Positions 54,081 through 62,732 of a stretch of 64,000 bases of DNA are shown piece by piece. Both the position numbers and the translations under genes were made by a program. Position 1 is the stretch's first letter. Every line of letters starts with the position of its first letter. The notes beneath the pieces were generated by a model. The model was not told the DNA's origin and did not search any database. It saw only the letters and a program-made list of their open reading frames with translations. The stretch spans positions 2,666,001 through 2,730,000 of the forward strand of contig OZ244154.1 in NCBI GenBank assembly GCA_965216335.1, read 5' to 3'. The stretch comes from JAHEJE01 sp965216335. GTDB taxonomy: Bacteria > Pseudomonadota > Alphaproteobacteria > Rhizobiales > Aestuariivirgaceae.

Positions 54081-54685
54081 CCGGGTGGAAACAATTGTTC
54101 CATCAGGGCGGTGTTTGGCGCCACAAACAGTCCGAGCGCCGGGCTCGGCGCGCATGCGAACTCCGGCTGGATGACCGGCAGGCGCGGCTTGCCCTTGGTT
54201 AGCGCCTGCAGCTCTGCAACGTCCCGCCGGGCAAATTCCGTGTCACAAAGGGTCGTGCACGCCTTGTGAGCCTTTCGCAAGTCGGCGCTGGTGCACGTGT
54301 CTGAAGCCGCTGCAAATGCTTCCCAGAATGCGCCCGCCCGCCGGCGCCACTGCGTATCGTCTTTGCCGCGCTTGCCGACCGCGTTCATCGCCTCGTTACG
54401 CAGGTGATGGTCCAGTTCGCCGGCCAGCAACCGCGCCCGGCAGGAGACCGCGCACTGTTCCCGGTGGGTTCCGAAACGTTCTGTCCCATGCGCCTTGCGG
54501 CACAGGGCACGCACCTGGATGACGCGCTTGCGGCAGTAGAACTGCCAGCTTTCATCCATCAGCTCGCAAACGGTGCTGTGGTCCAGTTCGCAGGCCGGCT
54601 GGGCCACCGCCCCAGTTGCCGGCCCGGCAAACAAGAGAGCTGCCCCGGACCAACCCCGGACAGCCCTCAAGATTGCATCTCGCAT
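54053..54685 (-). CDS. Cysteine-rich exported protein of unknown function
   Basis: A 210-residue protein with a likely Sec signal peptide (VRGWSGAALLFAGPATGAVAQ) and about ten cysteines in the mature part (CELDHSTVCELMDESWQFYC, CAVSCRARLL, CTTLCDTEFA), so a disulfide-rich periplasmic protein is expected. I do not recognise the family. It begins 7 bases after the metY stop, on the same strand, so it may be co-transcribed. Its end overlaps ctaA by 28 bases. Confidence 0.65.
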   Translation of the reverse strand: MRDAILRAVRGWSGAALLFAGPATGAVAQPACELDHSTVCELMDESWQFYCRKRVIQVRALCRKAHGTERFGTHREQCAVSCRARLLAGELDHHLRNEAMNAVGKRGKDDTQWRRRAGAFWEAFAAASDTCTSADLRKAHKACTTLCDTEFARRDVAELQALTKGKPRLPVIQPEFACAPSPALGLFVAPNTALMEQLFPPGHARRSDKQ

Positions 54686-54692
54686 GCCGGCG

Positions 54693-55973
54693 TCAGGCTT
54701 TCATCGCCTGTTCCAGGTCGGCGATGATGTCGTCGGCATCCTCGATCCCGATCGACAGCCGCACCACATCCGGCGTCGCACCGGCCTGTTCGAGCTGCTT
54801 CGGCGACAGCTGCGAATGGGTTGTCGAGGCCGGGTGAATGATCAACGAGCGGGTGTCGCCGACATTGGCCAGATGGCTGATCAGTTCGACGTTCGACACC
54901 ACCTTGACGCCCATGTCGTAGCCGCCCTTGAGCCCGAAGGTGAACACCGCGCCGGCCCCCTTCGGGCAATACTTCTGGTGCAGTGCGTAGTGGGCATTGT
55001 CCTTCAGGCCGGCATAGTTGACCCACGCCACCTCGTCGCGTCGGCTCAGCCATTCGGCCACCTTCAGCGCATTGTCGCAATGCCGTTGCATGCGCAGGCT
55101 CAGGGTCTCCATGCCGGTCAGGATGTTGAACGCATTGGTCGGCGAAATCGCCGGGCCGAGGTCGCGCAGGCCCAGCACCCGGGCAGCGATCGCAAAGGCG
55201 ATGTTGCCGAACGTCTCATACAGGATCATGCCGTTGTAGGACGCGTTGGGCTCCGCCAGCAGTGGATATTTGTCGCCGACCGACCAATCGAAGCTGCCGC
55301 CATCGACGATCACTCCGCCCATCGAGTTGCCGTGCCCGCCGATGAACTTGGTCAATGAATGCAACACGATGTTGGCGCCATGCTCCAACGGTTTGCACAG
55401 ATAGGGCGTCGCCAGCGTGTTGTCGACGATCAGCGGCACCTCGGCCTTGCGGGCAATCTTGGCAATCGCCTGGATGTCGGTCACCCGGCCGCCCGGATTG
55501 GCGATCGATTCGATGAAGATTGCCCTGGTCTTCTCGGTGACCGCGGCCTCGAAGCTGGCCGGCTCGTCGGCATCGGCCCACACCACGTTCCAGCCGAACG
55601 ACTTGAACGAATGGTTGAACTGGTTGATCGAGCCGCCATAAAGCTGGCGCGCGGCGATAAACTCATCGCCCGGCTGCATCAAAAGGTGGAAGGTCAGAAG
55701 CTGCGCACCATGCCCCGATGCCACCGCCAGTGCCGCCGTGCCCTCCTCCAGCGCGGCCACTTTCGATTCCAGCACCGCCTGGGTCGGATTCATGATCCGG
55801 GTGTAGATATTGCCGAACGCCCTGAGCGCGAACAGGTCCGCGGCATGCTGGGTGTCGTCGAAAACGAAGGATGTTGTCTGGTAAATCGGTGTCGCCCGCG
55901 CGCCTGTCGCCGGGTCCGGCTGTGCGCCGGCATGAATGGCCAGGGTGTCGAAACCCAGCTCACGATCGCTCAT
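54693..55973 (-). CDS. metY: O-acetylhomoserine aminocarboxypropyltransferase
   Basis: A 426-residue PLP enzyme of the Cys/Met-metabolism family that makes homocysteine from O-acetylhomoserine and sulfide. The segment LHSLTKFIGGHGNSMGG contains the PLP lysine; YTRIMNPTQAVLESKVAALEEG and ASGHGAQLLTF are typical of MetY rather than MetB/MetC. The start at 55973 (MSDRELGFDTLAIHAG) has GGGAGG about 8 bases upstream. The leader has a small GC hairpin (56012-56027), which I could not match to a known SAM riboswitch. Confidence 0.93.
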   Translation of the reverse strand: MSDRELGFDTLAIHAGAQPDPATGARATPIYQTTSFVFDDTQHAADLFALRAFGNIYTRIMNPTQAVLESKVAALEEGTAALAVASGHGAQLLTFHLLMQPGDEFIAARQLYGGSINQFNHSFKSFGWNVVWADADEPASFEAAVTEKTRAIFIESIANPGGRVTDIQAIAKIARKAEVPLIVDNTLATPYLCKPLEHGANIVLHSLTKFIGGHGNSMGGVIVDGGSFDWSVGDKYPLLAEPNASYNGMILYETFGNIAFAIAARVLGLRDLGPAISPTNAFNILTGMETLSLRMQRHCDNALKVAEWLSRRDEVAWVNYAGLKDNAHYALHQKYCPKGAGAVFTFGLKGGYDMGVKVVSNVELISHLANVGDTRSLIIHPASTTHSQLSPKQLEQAGATPDVVRLSIGIEDADDIIADLEQAMKA

Positions 55974-56011
55974 TTTTGAATGCCTCCCACTCACGGTTCT
56001 GCCTGATCGGA

Positions 56012-56027
56012 GGCGCACCTTAGCGCC
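56012..56027 (-). promoter_or_regulatory. Small hairpin in the metY leader
   Basis: On the minus strand, GGCGCTAAGGTGCGCC forms a 5-bp stem 39 bases upstream of the metY start. Methionine genes in this group are often controlled by SAM riboswitches, but the SAM-II and SAM/SAH consensus features are not seen. Function is unproven. Confidence 0.3.
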
Positions 56028-56101
56028 ATCGACTGGAAAAGAAAACAGATGTTCTGTATTTCAAACGGAGTGTTTTGGACACCGCCCGCAGTGGCAAACC
56101 G

Positions 56102-56572
56102 TCAGGCGGCGTGCGAAGCCGAAGCGGCCGGCTCGGTCAGGATCGCGTACAGACCCTCGGCATTGTCGGTGCCGCGCAATTTCTTGACCAGCGACTGATC
56201 GCGCAGCATCCGCGAAATCCGCGCCAGGGCCTTGAGGTGGTCGGCCCCGGCATTCTCCGGCGCCATCAGCAGAAACACCAGATCGACCGGCTGGTCGTCG
56301 GAGGCTTCGAAGTTCACCGGCTGGCTCAACCGGGCAAACAGTCCATGTACACGGTCGATCGCGGAAAACTTGCCATGTGGAATGGCGATGCCCTTGCCAA
56401 CGCCCGTCGAGCCGAGTTTTTCACGCTGCATCAGGGTCTCGAAAATCAGCTTGCCGTCAATCTTGGTCAGGTCCGCAGCGTTGCTGGCCAGCTCCTGAAG
56501 CAACTGTTTCTTGCTGCTTGCTTTCAGGTCCGGCAACACCGCATCGCTGTGGATTATCTGTGAAAGCTGCAT
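56102..56572 (-). CDS. ptsN: PTS IIA-like nitrogen regulatory protein PtsN (EIIA-Ntr)
   Basis: A 156-residue PTS EIIA domain of the fructose/mannitol type. The phosphorylated His66 is in GIAIPHGKF. It receives phosphate from the PtsP-NPr chain and regulates potassium and nitrogen metabolism by protein contact rather than sugar transport. It follows hpf and rpoN on the same strand, the conserved rpoN neighbourhood. Confidence 0.95.
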   Translation of the reverse strand: MQLSQIIHSDAVLPDLKASSKKQLLQELASNAADLTKIDGKLIFETLMQREKLGSTGVGKGIAIPHGKFSAIDRVHGLFARLSQPVNFEASDDQPVDLVFLLMAPENAGADHLKALARISRMLRDQSLVKKLRGTDNAEGLYAILTEPAASASHAA

Positions 56573-56644
56573 ATTTGCACCTGATCCCTTTAACCTGATG
56601 CGCCTGGCCTCGGCGGCATTGCCTCAAGGCCCAAGCCGATCATA

Positions 56645-57235
56645 CTATTTGGTCGAGGCCGGTTCTTGCTCTGGGTCAATCCAGCCGATATTTCCGTCAG
56701 CGCGCTTGTAGACGATGTTCACGCCACCATGCTTGGCGTTGCGGAACAGCACGAACGGGTGTGAGGACAATTCCAACTGCATAACCGCATCACTGGTCGT
56801 CAATTCGACGATGTCGTGCGACATCTCAGCAATGATGGCCGGACTGAGATCCTCACCGCCCGACGCATCTTCGGTTTCCGGACGCGTTTCCAGTACGTAT
56901 CCCGCTGCCGGCACCGTGCGTGCCGGATTCTGGTTGGCTTGGTGATGATCCTTTAGCCGCCGCTTGTAGCGCCTCAGCCGCTTTTCCAGATGCTCGGCTG
57001 CGAAATCGAAGCTCGAGTAGGCATCACCACCCTCGCCGTGCGACTGAAGCGTCAGTCCCGTCGACAAATGCAATGTGCAGTCGGTGCTGAACGCCGAGCG
57101 CTGCTTCTCGACCGTCACATGCGCGCGCACCGCTCCGTCGAAGTACTTCGCCACATCCCGGTCCAGACGTTCGTTGATATGGCTACGGAGAGCCTCGCCG
57201 ATATCCAGATTTTTTCCAGTGGTCAGTATCTGCAT
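56645..57235 (-). CDS. hpf: Ribosome hibernation promoting factor, long form
   Basis: A 196-residue protein. The N-terminal domain (MQILTTGKNLDIGEALRSHINERL to about residue 105) binds the decoding centre. A charged linker leads to the C-terminal dimerisation domain (about 145-190, SDAVMQLELSSHPFVLFRNAKHGGVNIVYKRADGNIGWIDP), which pairs ribosomes into 100S particles in stationary phase. It lies between rpoN and ptsN, with 212 bases upstream that may hold its own promoter. Confidence 0.95.
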   Translation of the reverse strand: MQILTTGKNLDIGEALRSHINERLDRDVAKYFDGAVRAHVTVEKQRSAFSTDCTLHLSTGLTLQSHGEGGDAYSSFDFAAEHLEKRLRRYKRRLKDHHQANQNPARTVPAAGYVLETRPETEDASGGEDLSPAIIAEMSHDIVELTTSDAVMQLELSSHPFVLFRNAKHGGVNIVYKRADGNIGWIDPEQEPASTK

Positions 57236-57447
57236 GACATCATATCGGGCCTGTGCATGCCCAGTAGTATGGGCCCGGCCTTTAAAAATTGCAAAACCTG
57301 TCTCTTGGCTTTTCGACCCGGCCCTGCCTTCCGGGGCCGCAGCGTCTCATGGTCCGCTCCGCTGTCTGCGGGCCGGAAACTATGCGCAGCAAACCGCGAA
57401 GTCAAGCACCGCCGTCGGGGAAATTTGCAAACCCGGAGCTTGTCAGT

Positions 57448-58992
57448 TCAAGCGAATGCGCGCTTCTCGCGCCGGCGCTGCACCGATGAGGCAATTCCCA
57501 TAGATTCCCGATACTTGGCCACCGTTCGGCGGGCAATCTCGACACCGTCCCCGTTCAGCATGTCAACAATCGCATCGTCGGAGAGCACGCTGTTTGCGGT
57601 CTCGGCATCGATCAGTTGTTTGATTCGGTGGCGCACCGCCTCAGCCGAGTGCGCTTCGCTTCCGTCGCTTGCGGCAATGGCCGCGGTGAAGAAATACTTC
57701 AGCTCGAAAATGCCTCGCGGGGTCGCCATGAACTTGTTCGATGTCACCCGGCTGACGGTTGATTCGTGCATGCCGATTGCCTCGGCCACGGTCTTCAGAT
57801 TGAGCGGCTTCAGCGCGCTGATACCGTGCACCAGAAAGGCATCCTGCTGGCGCACGATTTCACGCGATACCGCCAGGATGGTCCGGGCCCGCTGATCGAG
57901 GCTCTTGGCCAGCCAGGTGGCGTTCGACAGGCAGTTGTCGAGGTATACCTTGTCATCCTCGCTGGTCGTGCCCGATGACACGGTGGCGAAATACTGATTG
58001 TTGACCAGCACCCGCGGCAGGGTTTCGCTGTTGAGCTCAACCAGCCAGTTACCATCTGGTGCCGCGCGCACGCTGACATCCGGGATCATCGGCTGCACCA
58101 CCACATCGCCGAACGCATTGCCTGGTTTTGGGTTGAGTTGGCGGATTTCCTCCATCATCGCCACGATGTCTTCCATGCCGACACCGCACAACTTGCCGAG
58201 CTTCTTGAAATCGCGCCTGGCCAGTAGTTCCAGATTCTCCACCAGAGCCCGCATTGCCGGGTCGAAACGGTCCAACTCAACGAGCTGGAGCGCCAGGCAT
58301 TCCTTCAGGTCGCGGGCAAAGATGCCCGGAGGGTCGAAGCCCTGCAGCGTCTTCAGGATACGCTCGACGTGCTCTTCGCTGGCGCCCAACTGTTCGGCAA
58401 TCTGGTCCGGTCCGGACGTCAGGTAGCCTGCATCGTTGAGCGAACCGAGAAGGTGGCGGGCGATCATCCGCCCGGCCGGGTCGTCGATGCTGAGGTTGAT
58501 CTGCTGGCTCAAATGCTCGGCCAGGGTCATTTCATCCTTCAGTGTCGCCTCGAAATCATAGCCGCCGCGCTCACCGGAGGACCCGCCGCCCACACCGCCG
58601 CTGCGTAGGCTCGACCAGTTCGAATCGGTCACGGCGCCTGGCGCCCTGTTGTCGGCATCGGCGCGCGCCTCGTCGGCATAGACGTTGGTCAGGTCGGTGC
58701 CGAGCGTTTCAAGTCTTTCCGAGGTCTTGCCCTCTTCGCTGAGGGCGGTTGAGAGATCGCGCACCGTCGTCTCATGGTTTGCCGCCGCCATTGCGTCTTC
58801 GGTTTCGCCGGCAAGCTGTTCGGTCCGCGCGGCATCGTCGCGTTCAAGCAGGGGATTGCGTTCAAGCTCTTCCTCGACGAACGCCTGAACCTCGATGTTC
58901 GACATCTGCAACAGCTTGATCGCCTGCTGCAGTTGCGGCGTCATGATCAGGGATTGACCTTGCCGCAGTTCCAGCCGTTGGCTCAACGCCAT
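57448..58992 (-). CDS. rpoN: RNA polymerase sigma-54 factor
   Basis: A 514-residue sigma factor. Region I is Gln/Leu-rich (LRQGQSLIMTPQLQQAIKLLQMSNIEVQ), region II acidic, the core-binding region III follows, then a helix-turn-helix (ESTVSRVTSNKF) and the RpoN box ARRTVAKYRE near the C-terminus. It directs transcription of nitrogen and other activator-dependent genes from -24/-12 promoters. lptB precedes it and hpf follows, the usual order in proteobacteria. Confidence 0.96.
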   Translation of the reverse strand: MALSQRLELRQGQSLIMTPQLQQAIKLLQMSNIEVQAFVEEELERNPLLERDDAARTEQLAGETEDAMAAANHETTVRDLSTALSEEGKTSERLETLGTDLTNVYADEARADADNRAPGAVTDSNWSSLRSGGVGGGSSGERGGYDFEATLKDEMTLAEHLSQQINLSIDDPAGRMIARHLLGSLNDAGYLTSGPDQIAEQLGASEEHVERILKTLQGFDPPGIFARDLKECLALQLVELDRFDPAMRALVENLELLARRDFKKLGKLCGVGMEDIVAMMEEIRQLNPKPGNAFGDVVVQPMIPDVSVRAAPDGNWLVELNSETLPRVLVNNQYFATVSSGTTSEDDKVYLDNCLSNATWLAKSLDQRARTILAVSREIVRQQDAFLVHGISALKPLNLKTVAEAIGMHESTVSRVTSNKFMATPRGIFELKYFFTAAIAASDGSEAHSAEAVRHRIKQLIDAETANSVLSDDAIVDMLNGDGVEIARRTVAKYRESMGIASSVQRRREKRAFA

Positions 58993-59063
58993 TACGCACT
59001 ACCCCATGCTTTTCTTGGGCCGGAAAACAGGCCCGTTTCTTGCATAACAGGGGTATAGTCGCA

Positions 59064-59900
59064 CTAAAGGCTAAATTTTTCACCAAGATAAAGCCGCCGG
59101 ACGTCCTTGTTGGTGACGATTTCGTCCGGTGTGCCCTCCATCAGGACCGCGCCCTCATGGATGATGAGCGCCCGATCGATAAGTCCGAGGGTTTCGCGCA
59201 CGTTGTGATCCGTAATAAGCACCCCGATTCCCCGAGCGGTGAGCTCTCGCACCAGTCGGCGGATATCATCGATTGCAATGGGGTCGATTCCCGCGAAGGG
59301 CTCATCGAGCAGAATGAAGGCTGGATCGATAGCCAGGGCTCGGGCGATTTCCACCCGCCGACGTTCTCCGCCAGATAGCGCCACAGCTGGCGAATGCCGA
59401 ATATGTTCGATTTGAAACTCATGCAACAACTCACGCAACTTACTGTCGCGCTGCGCCCGGTTGCTGACATTCAGCTCAAGCACAGCCCGAATGTTCTCCT
59501 CAACCGTGAGCCCCCGGAAAATCGAGGCTTCTTGGGGCAGGTAGCCTATGCCCAACCGGGCCCGCCGGTACATCGGCAGCGGCGTGATGTCCTGCCCGTC
59601 GAGCATGATGGTTCCCTGGTCCGGCGCGATCAGTCCGGTGATCATATAGAACACCGTCGTCTTGCCAGCACCGTTGGGACCCAACAGGCCCACGGCTTCC
59701 CCGCGGCGAACGCTCAGGGACACATCCCTGACCACCGGGCGGCGCTTGTAGCTCTTGTTCAGCGCGGCCGCACTCAGGCCGCCTGATGGCGAGCTTGCGC
59801 CGGCGATGGCCTCAACCGGATCCGATGCCGCAGCCGCGTCGCCAGACTTGCGGCGTTGCTGCGTGCGCTTGGTCCTGCCTGTGGCAGTGGTTGTTTCCAT
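59064..59900 (-). CDS. lptB: Lipopolysaccharide export ATPase LptB
   Basis: A 278-residue ABC ATPase that powers lipopolysaccharide extraction with LptFG. Walker A is LLGPNGAGKTTVFYM, the signature LSGGERRR, Walker B FILLDEPFAGIDP and the switch His in LITDHNVRE. The first 40 residues are a low-complexity Ala/Thr/Arg-rich extension absent from enterobacterial LptB; translation might start later, though no better start is evident. It is followed by rpoN and preceded by lptC-lptA. Confidence 0.94.
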   Translation of the reverse strand: METTTATGRTKRTQQRRKSGDAAAASDPVEAIAGASSPSGGLSAAALNKSYKRRPVVRDVSLSVRRGEAVGLLGPNGAGKTTVFYMITGLIAPDQGTIMLDGQDITPLPMYRRARLGIGYLPQEASIFRGLTVEENIRAVLELNVSNRAQRDSKLRELLHEFQIEHIRHSPAVALSGGERRRVEIARALAIDPAFILLDEPFAGIDPIAIDDIRRLVRELTARGIGVLITDHNVRETLGLIDRALIIHEGAVLMEGTPDEIVTNKDVRRLYLGEKFSL

Positions 59901-60006
59901 GCCCGTCCGCTACCCTTCAATTACCGCGCAATATGTTTAATTTTGCATGAAGCGCCGGATGACAATTTGATCGGCCCGCCGCTGCCGGAGTTGTGCCCCG
60001 CCGTCC

Positions 60007-60519
60007 TCACTGGCCGGGAACGAAACTGCCCTTCACCCGTCCGCCCGTCATCTGGCTGGTATTCTTGTCGAGGTCGACGAAAAGCTTCTTGCCGCGAACC
60101 ACCGTCTGGCCCTGCCGAACCACCACGTTTCCGCCAACCGTCAACTCGTTGGCCTTGACGTTCATCTTGGCCCATTGTCCGGTGATGCGTTGGCTCTTGG
60201 TGATGATCACCACGCTGCCCGCTGCATCGAGATGCGTCACCTCGGTCTTCTTCGTCCCGTCCGCCTTCTTCTTTTCCTGGTAGCGCACGACCAGTTTGTC
60301 GGTGTTGAGCCGCACATCGCCGCGTGTCGCGTCGACCTTGCCGGTAAACACCGCCTTCAGTTCATCTTCGAGCACCTGCACCTGGTCGGCCTCGATGTCG
60401 ACATCCTTGGGTCCTTTGGCCTGTTGCGCATGAAGCGGCGCCAAGCCCAGGCACAATGCCAGACCGGCCGCGGCGGCCAGCGCCGAAGCGCGCTGCACAT
60501 TTGTGCGTTGATCAGTCAT
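60007..60519 (-). CDS. lptA: LptA/OstA-family periplasmic lipopolysaccharide-transport protein
   Basis: A 170-residue protein with a signal peptide (SALAAAAGLALCLGLAPLHAQ) and an OstA domain (IEADQVQVLEDELKAVFTGKVDATRGDVRLNTDKLVVRY), the beta-jellyroll that forms the periplasmic bridge for lipopolysaccharide. AAGGACG serves as ribosome-binding site. Its start lies inside the end of lptC (8-base overlap), so they are co-translated. Confidence 0.9.
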   Translation of the reverse strand: MTDQRTNVQRASALAAAAGLALCLGLAPLHAQQAKGPKDVDIEADQVQVLEDELKAVFTGKVDATRGDVRLNTDKLVVRYQEKKKADGTKKTEVTHLDAAGSVVIITKSQRITGQWAKMNVKANELTVGGNVVVRQGQTVVRGKKLFVDLDKNTSQMTGGRVKGSFVPGQ

Positions 60520-61168
60520 TGCCGTCCTTGTCCTCCTTGTCGGCTGCCGAACGCAACCGGACCTTGACCCGGTTGAGGAATTCTATGTTCTTGCCCTGGT
60601 CGCTGATCCGCATCCCGTTGGCAGCAATGTCGCCACCGTCGAATGTGACGAGAACCCGCTCATTGGTGACCAGCTGCTTGTCTTCCAGCATGACCCGCGC
60701 GGCGGGCATGGCCGCAACGAACCGGTCGAGTGATATTATATGCACATCACCGGCAAGATCGAGTGTCTTGCCGTCAGAATCGTAGACGCCGCGCTGCGCA
60801 TCGATCGTGAACCGTTGCCCTGAAGCGCGGCTGAGTTTCCCGGTCACGGTCTTGAGGTGAATGATGTTCGGTTCGTCCGGATCCTGAACAGCCGACTGGG
60901 CGTTCACCGTATAGGGTTGCTGCTCCCTGTCGAACCCGCTGATCGACGACGTTGAAACCGTGACCTTTTCTTCCGTCACATCCGCCGGCGGTGCGGCTTG
61001 GGGAGATTGGCTGATGCTGTCCAGGGCTCCGGCACGCAGCAGAAAATAGCCGAAGAAGCCCACCGCAATGGCCAGCGCCAGCCAGCTCAGCAGCACCGCC
61101 GGCCGCAAGCCGCCCTGCGGCGTTGCCGCCTTGCCACCGTCGCTGTGTTCTATTGCACTTCCGGCCAT
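60512..61168 (-). CDS. lptC: LPS export ABC transporter periplasmic protein LptC
   Basis: A 218-residue bitopic protein. After a cytoplasmic start comes one membrane helix (VLLSWLALAIAVGFFGYFLL), and the rest is an LptC-type jellyroll with ITMISGFDREQQPYTVNAQSAVQ-like and LDLAGDVHIISLDRF segments. It links LptBFG to LptA. It overlaps lptA, and its start is 6 bases after the stop of the RNase D-like gene, so rnd-lptC-lptA may be one transcript. Confidence 0.88.
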   Translation of the reverse strand: MAGSAIEHSDGGKAATPQGGLRPAVLLSWLALAIAVGFFGYFLLRAGALDSISQSPQAAPPADVTEEKVTVSTSSISGFDREQQPYTVNAQSAVQDPDEPNIIHLKTVTGKLSRASGQRFTIDAQRGVYDSDGKTLDLAGDVHIISLDRFVAAMPAARVMLEDKQLVTNERVLVTFDGGDIAANGMRISDQGKNIEFLNRVKVRLRSAADKEDKDGND

Positions 61169-61174
61169 TTGAAC

Positions 61175-61786
61175 CTAGTGAGCGAAAATATCGTCCTCGC
61201 CCCAGCCCGCCAGGTCAAGATGGGTACGGGTCGCCAGAAAGTCAAAGCATGACCGGGCGATCTCGGTGCGTCCCTCGCGCCGCAGCATTTGATCGAACCG
61301 TGCTTTCAGCTCATGCAGATAGATGACGTCGAGCGCGGCATACTGCTTTTGCGCATCTGACAGCACCGGCGTGCCCCAATCGGAACTCTGCTGCTGCTTC
61401 GACATCTCGATGCCAAGCATCTCGCGCACCAGATCTTTCAGCCCGTGCCGGTCGGTATAGGTGCGCACCAGTTTCGAGGCGATCTTGGTACAGTAGACGG
61501 GTGCGACATCGACATCGAGATAGTGCTTCAGCACCGCCACGTCGAAGCGCGCAAAATGGAAGATCTTCTCCACGTCCTCATTGGCCAGCAGCGCTTTCAG
61601 GTTCGGCGCTGCGTAGCTGGCGCGGTCCATCTGCACCAGATGGGCATTGCCATTACCAGATGACAGCTGCACCAGGCACAATTTGTCGCGTTGGGGATTC
61701 AGCCCCATGGTTTCCGTATCGACGGCCACTGCGCGTCCGAAATCGATGTCGTCCGGCAGGTCGCCCTTGTGCAGCTTGATTGCCAT
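61175..61786 (-). CDS. RNase D-like 3'-5' exonuclease
   Basis: A 203-residue DEDDy exonuclease domain: VAVDTETMGL, FHFARFDVAVLKHY, and YAALDVIYLHEL with the catalytic Tyr and Asp. It lacks the HRDC domains of full-length RNase D (about 370 residues), as usual for the short alphaproteobacterial form; it probably trims RNA 3' ends. The start at 61786 has GAGG five bases upstream; reading to 61870 adds an unlikely leader. Upstream of lptC on the same strand. Confidence 0.9.
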   Translation of the reverse strand: MAIKLHKGDLPDDIDFGRAVAVDTETMGLNPQRDKLCLVQLSSGNGNAHLVQMDRASYAAPNLKALLANEDVEKIFHFARFDVAVLKHYLDVDVAPVYCTKIASKLVRTYTDRHGLKDLVREMLGIEMSKQQQSSDWGTPVLSDAQKQYAALDVIYLHELKARFDQMLRREGRTEIARSCFDFLATRTHLDLAGWGEDDIFAH

Positions 61787-61876
61787 GTCAGCCTCATCTA
61801 TGCGCCCGAATATGTCCCTTGTAGAACAATCTCGACCGTTTGCCAGCGCCGGAGTGGCGTAAACACGCAATTGCGT

Positions 61877-62275
61877 TCATGCTTGTGCTGAAATTGACTG
61901 TTTTTTGCGCGCCAGCTTGCCGAGGAAGCCGTCGATCGTGCCATCATGGTCCACGTGCACCAGAGAGCAGATTTGCGGATCGTAGAGTGTTGAGTCGAGA
62001 TAGAGCTGCTGCAGATAGCTGCTCAGCGCCGCGTTCGCGTCTGCCGCGGTGCGTCTGAAGGTTTTCAGGAAAAGCCGGGCGACCGCCGGAATATCGTGAC
62101 GTTCGAGAGGCCGCACGCCGCCTGCCGCCACTGGCGGTGCATTCCCCACCTCGCCGGCATCGGATGAATTGCCGGAGCGCCTGTCATCTGCGAGCGCCAA
62201 ATCCGTGTCCCGGTCCATTGTCATTTCGCCGAGAGTGTCATGCAATGAAGATGCCACCCAGCCCAACCGTGTCAA
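61877..62275 (-). pseudogene. Truncated GNAT acetyltransferase-like gene (N-terminal part)
   Basis: The frame encodes 132 residues. After a low-complexity start, residues about 53-118 (VRPLERHDIPAVARLFLKTFRR ... YLQQLYLDSTLYDPQICSLVHVDHDGTIDGFLG) look like the first strands and helices of a GNAT-family N-acetyltransferase. The reading then ends after KLARKKQSISAQA without the acetyl-CoA-binding motif and C-terminal half. The next 90 bases to the RNase D-like gene do not supply them. It looks like a deletion remnant; a functional short protein is less likely. Confidence 0.55.
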
Positions 62276-62418
62276 AGCACGTCAATCCCGGTCAACACTA
62301 GATGGCAATGTGTCCTCGGCGATTCAACCAATCACCACCGAAAAGCACAATGATCGCACGTCCAACGGGCCGAACCAATCGGATCGAACAAAAAGAAGAA
62401 CAACCGAGAGAAAACAAA

Positions 62419-62505
62419 TGGTGCCCAGGAGAAGACTCGAACTTCCACTTCCATACGGAAACTAGCACCTGAAGCTAGCGCGTCTACCAATTCCGCCACC
62501 TGGGC
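62419..62505 (-). tRNA. tRNA-Leu (anticodon CAG)
   Basis: An 87-nt class II tRNA including an encoded CCA end. Acceptor stem GCCCAGG/CCTGGGC, D-arm with AATTGGTAGACGCG, anticodon stem CTAGC/GCTAG around loop TTCAGGT (anticodon CAG), long variable arm (TTCC/GGAA) and T-arm with GTTCGAGTC are all visible. Confidence 0.97.
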
Positions 62506-62732
62506 CCGGACCCGCCGCTGGCAACGCCAGGACGTGTGGTCGCAAGGTTGGTGCGCGGCGCATCGGTGCAAGCAGTTCCACGCCGCGAACCGCGCTCACA
62601 TAATGCCGCGGCCCGGCAAATGTCAACATTGATGGTCCAGCACCGGCAAATATCTTTTCAACGTGCCTGCTTGGGAGTAAACAGAACCTGATCGATGACA
62701 GCTCGAAACCACATCTGGCAGGAGGCAACGCC

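Noticed and set aside
55974..56070. SAM-II riboswitch upstream of metY
   Set aside because: The conserved pseudoknot sequence of SAM-II is not present; only a small hairpin is seen.
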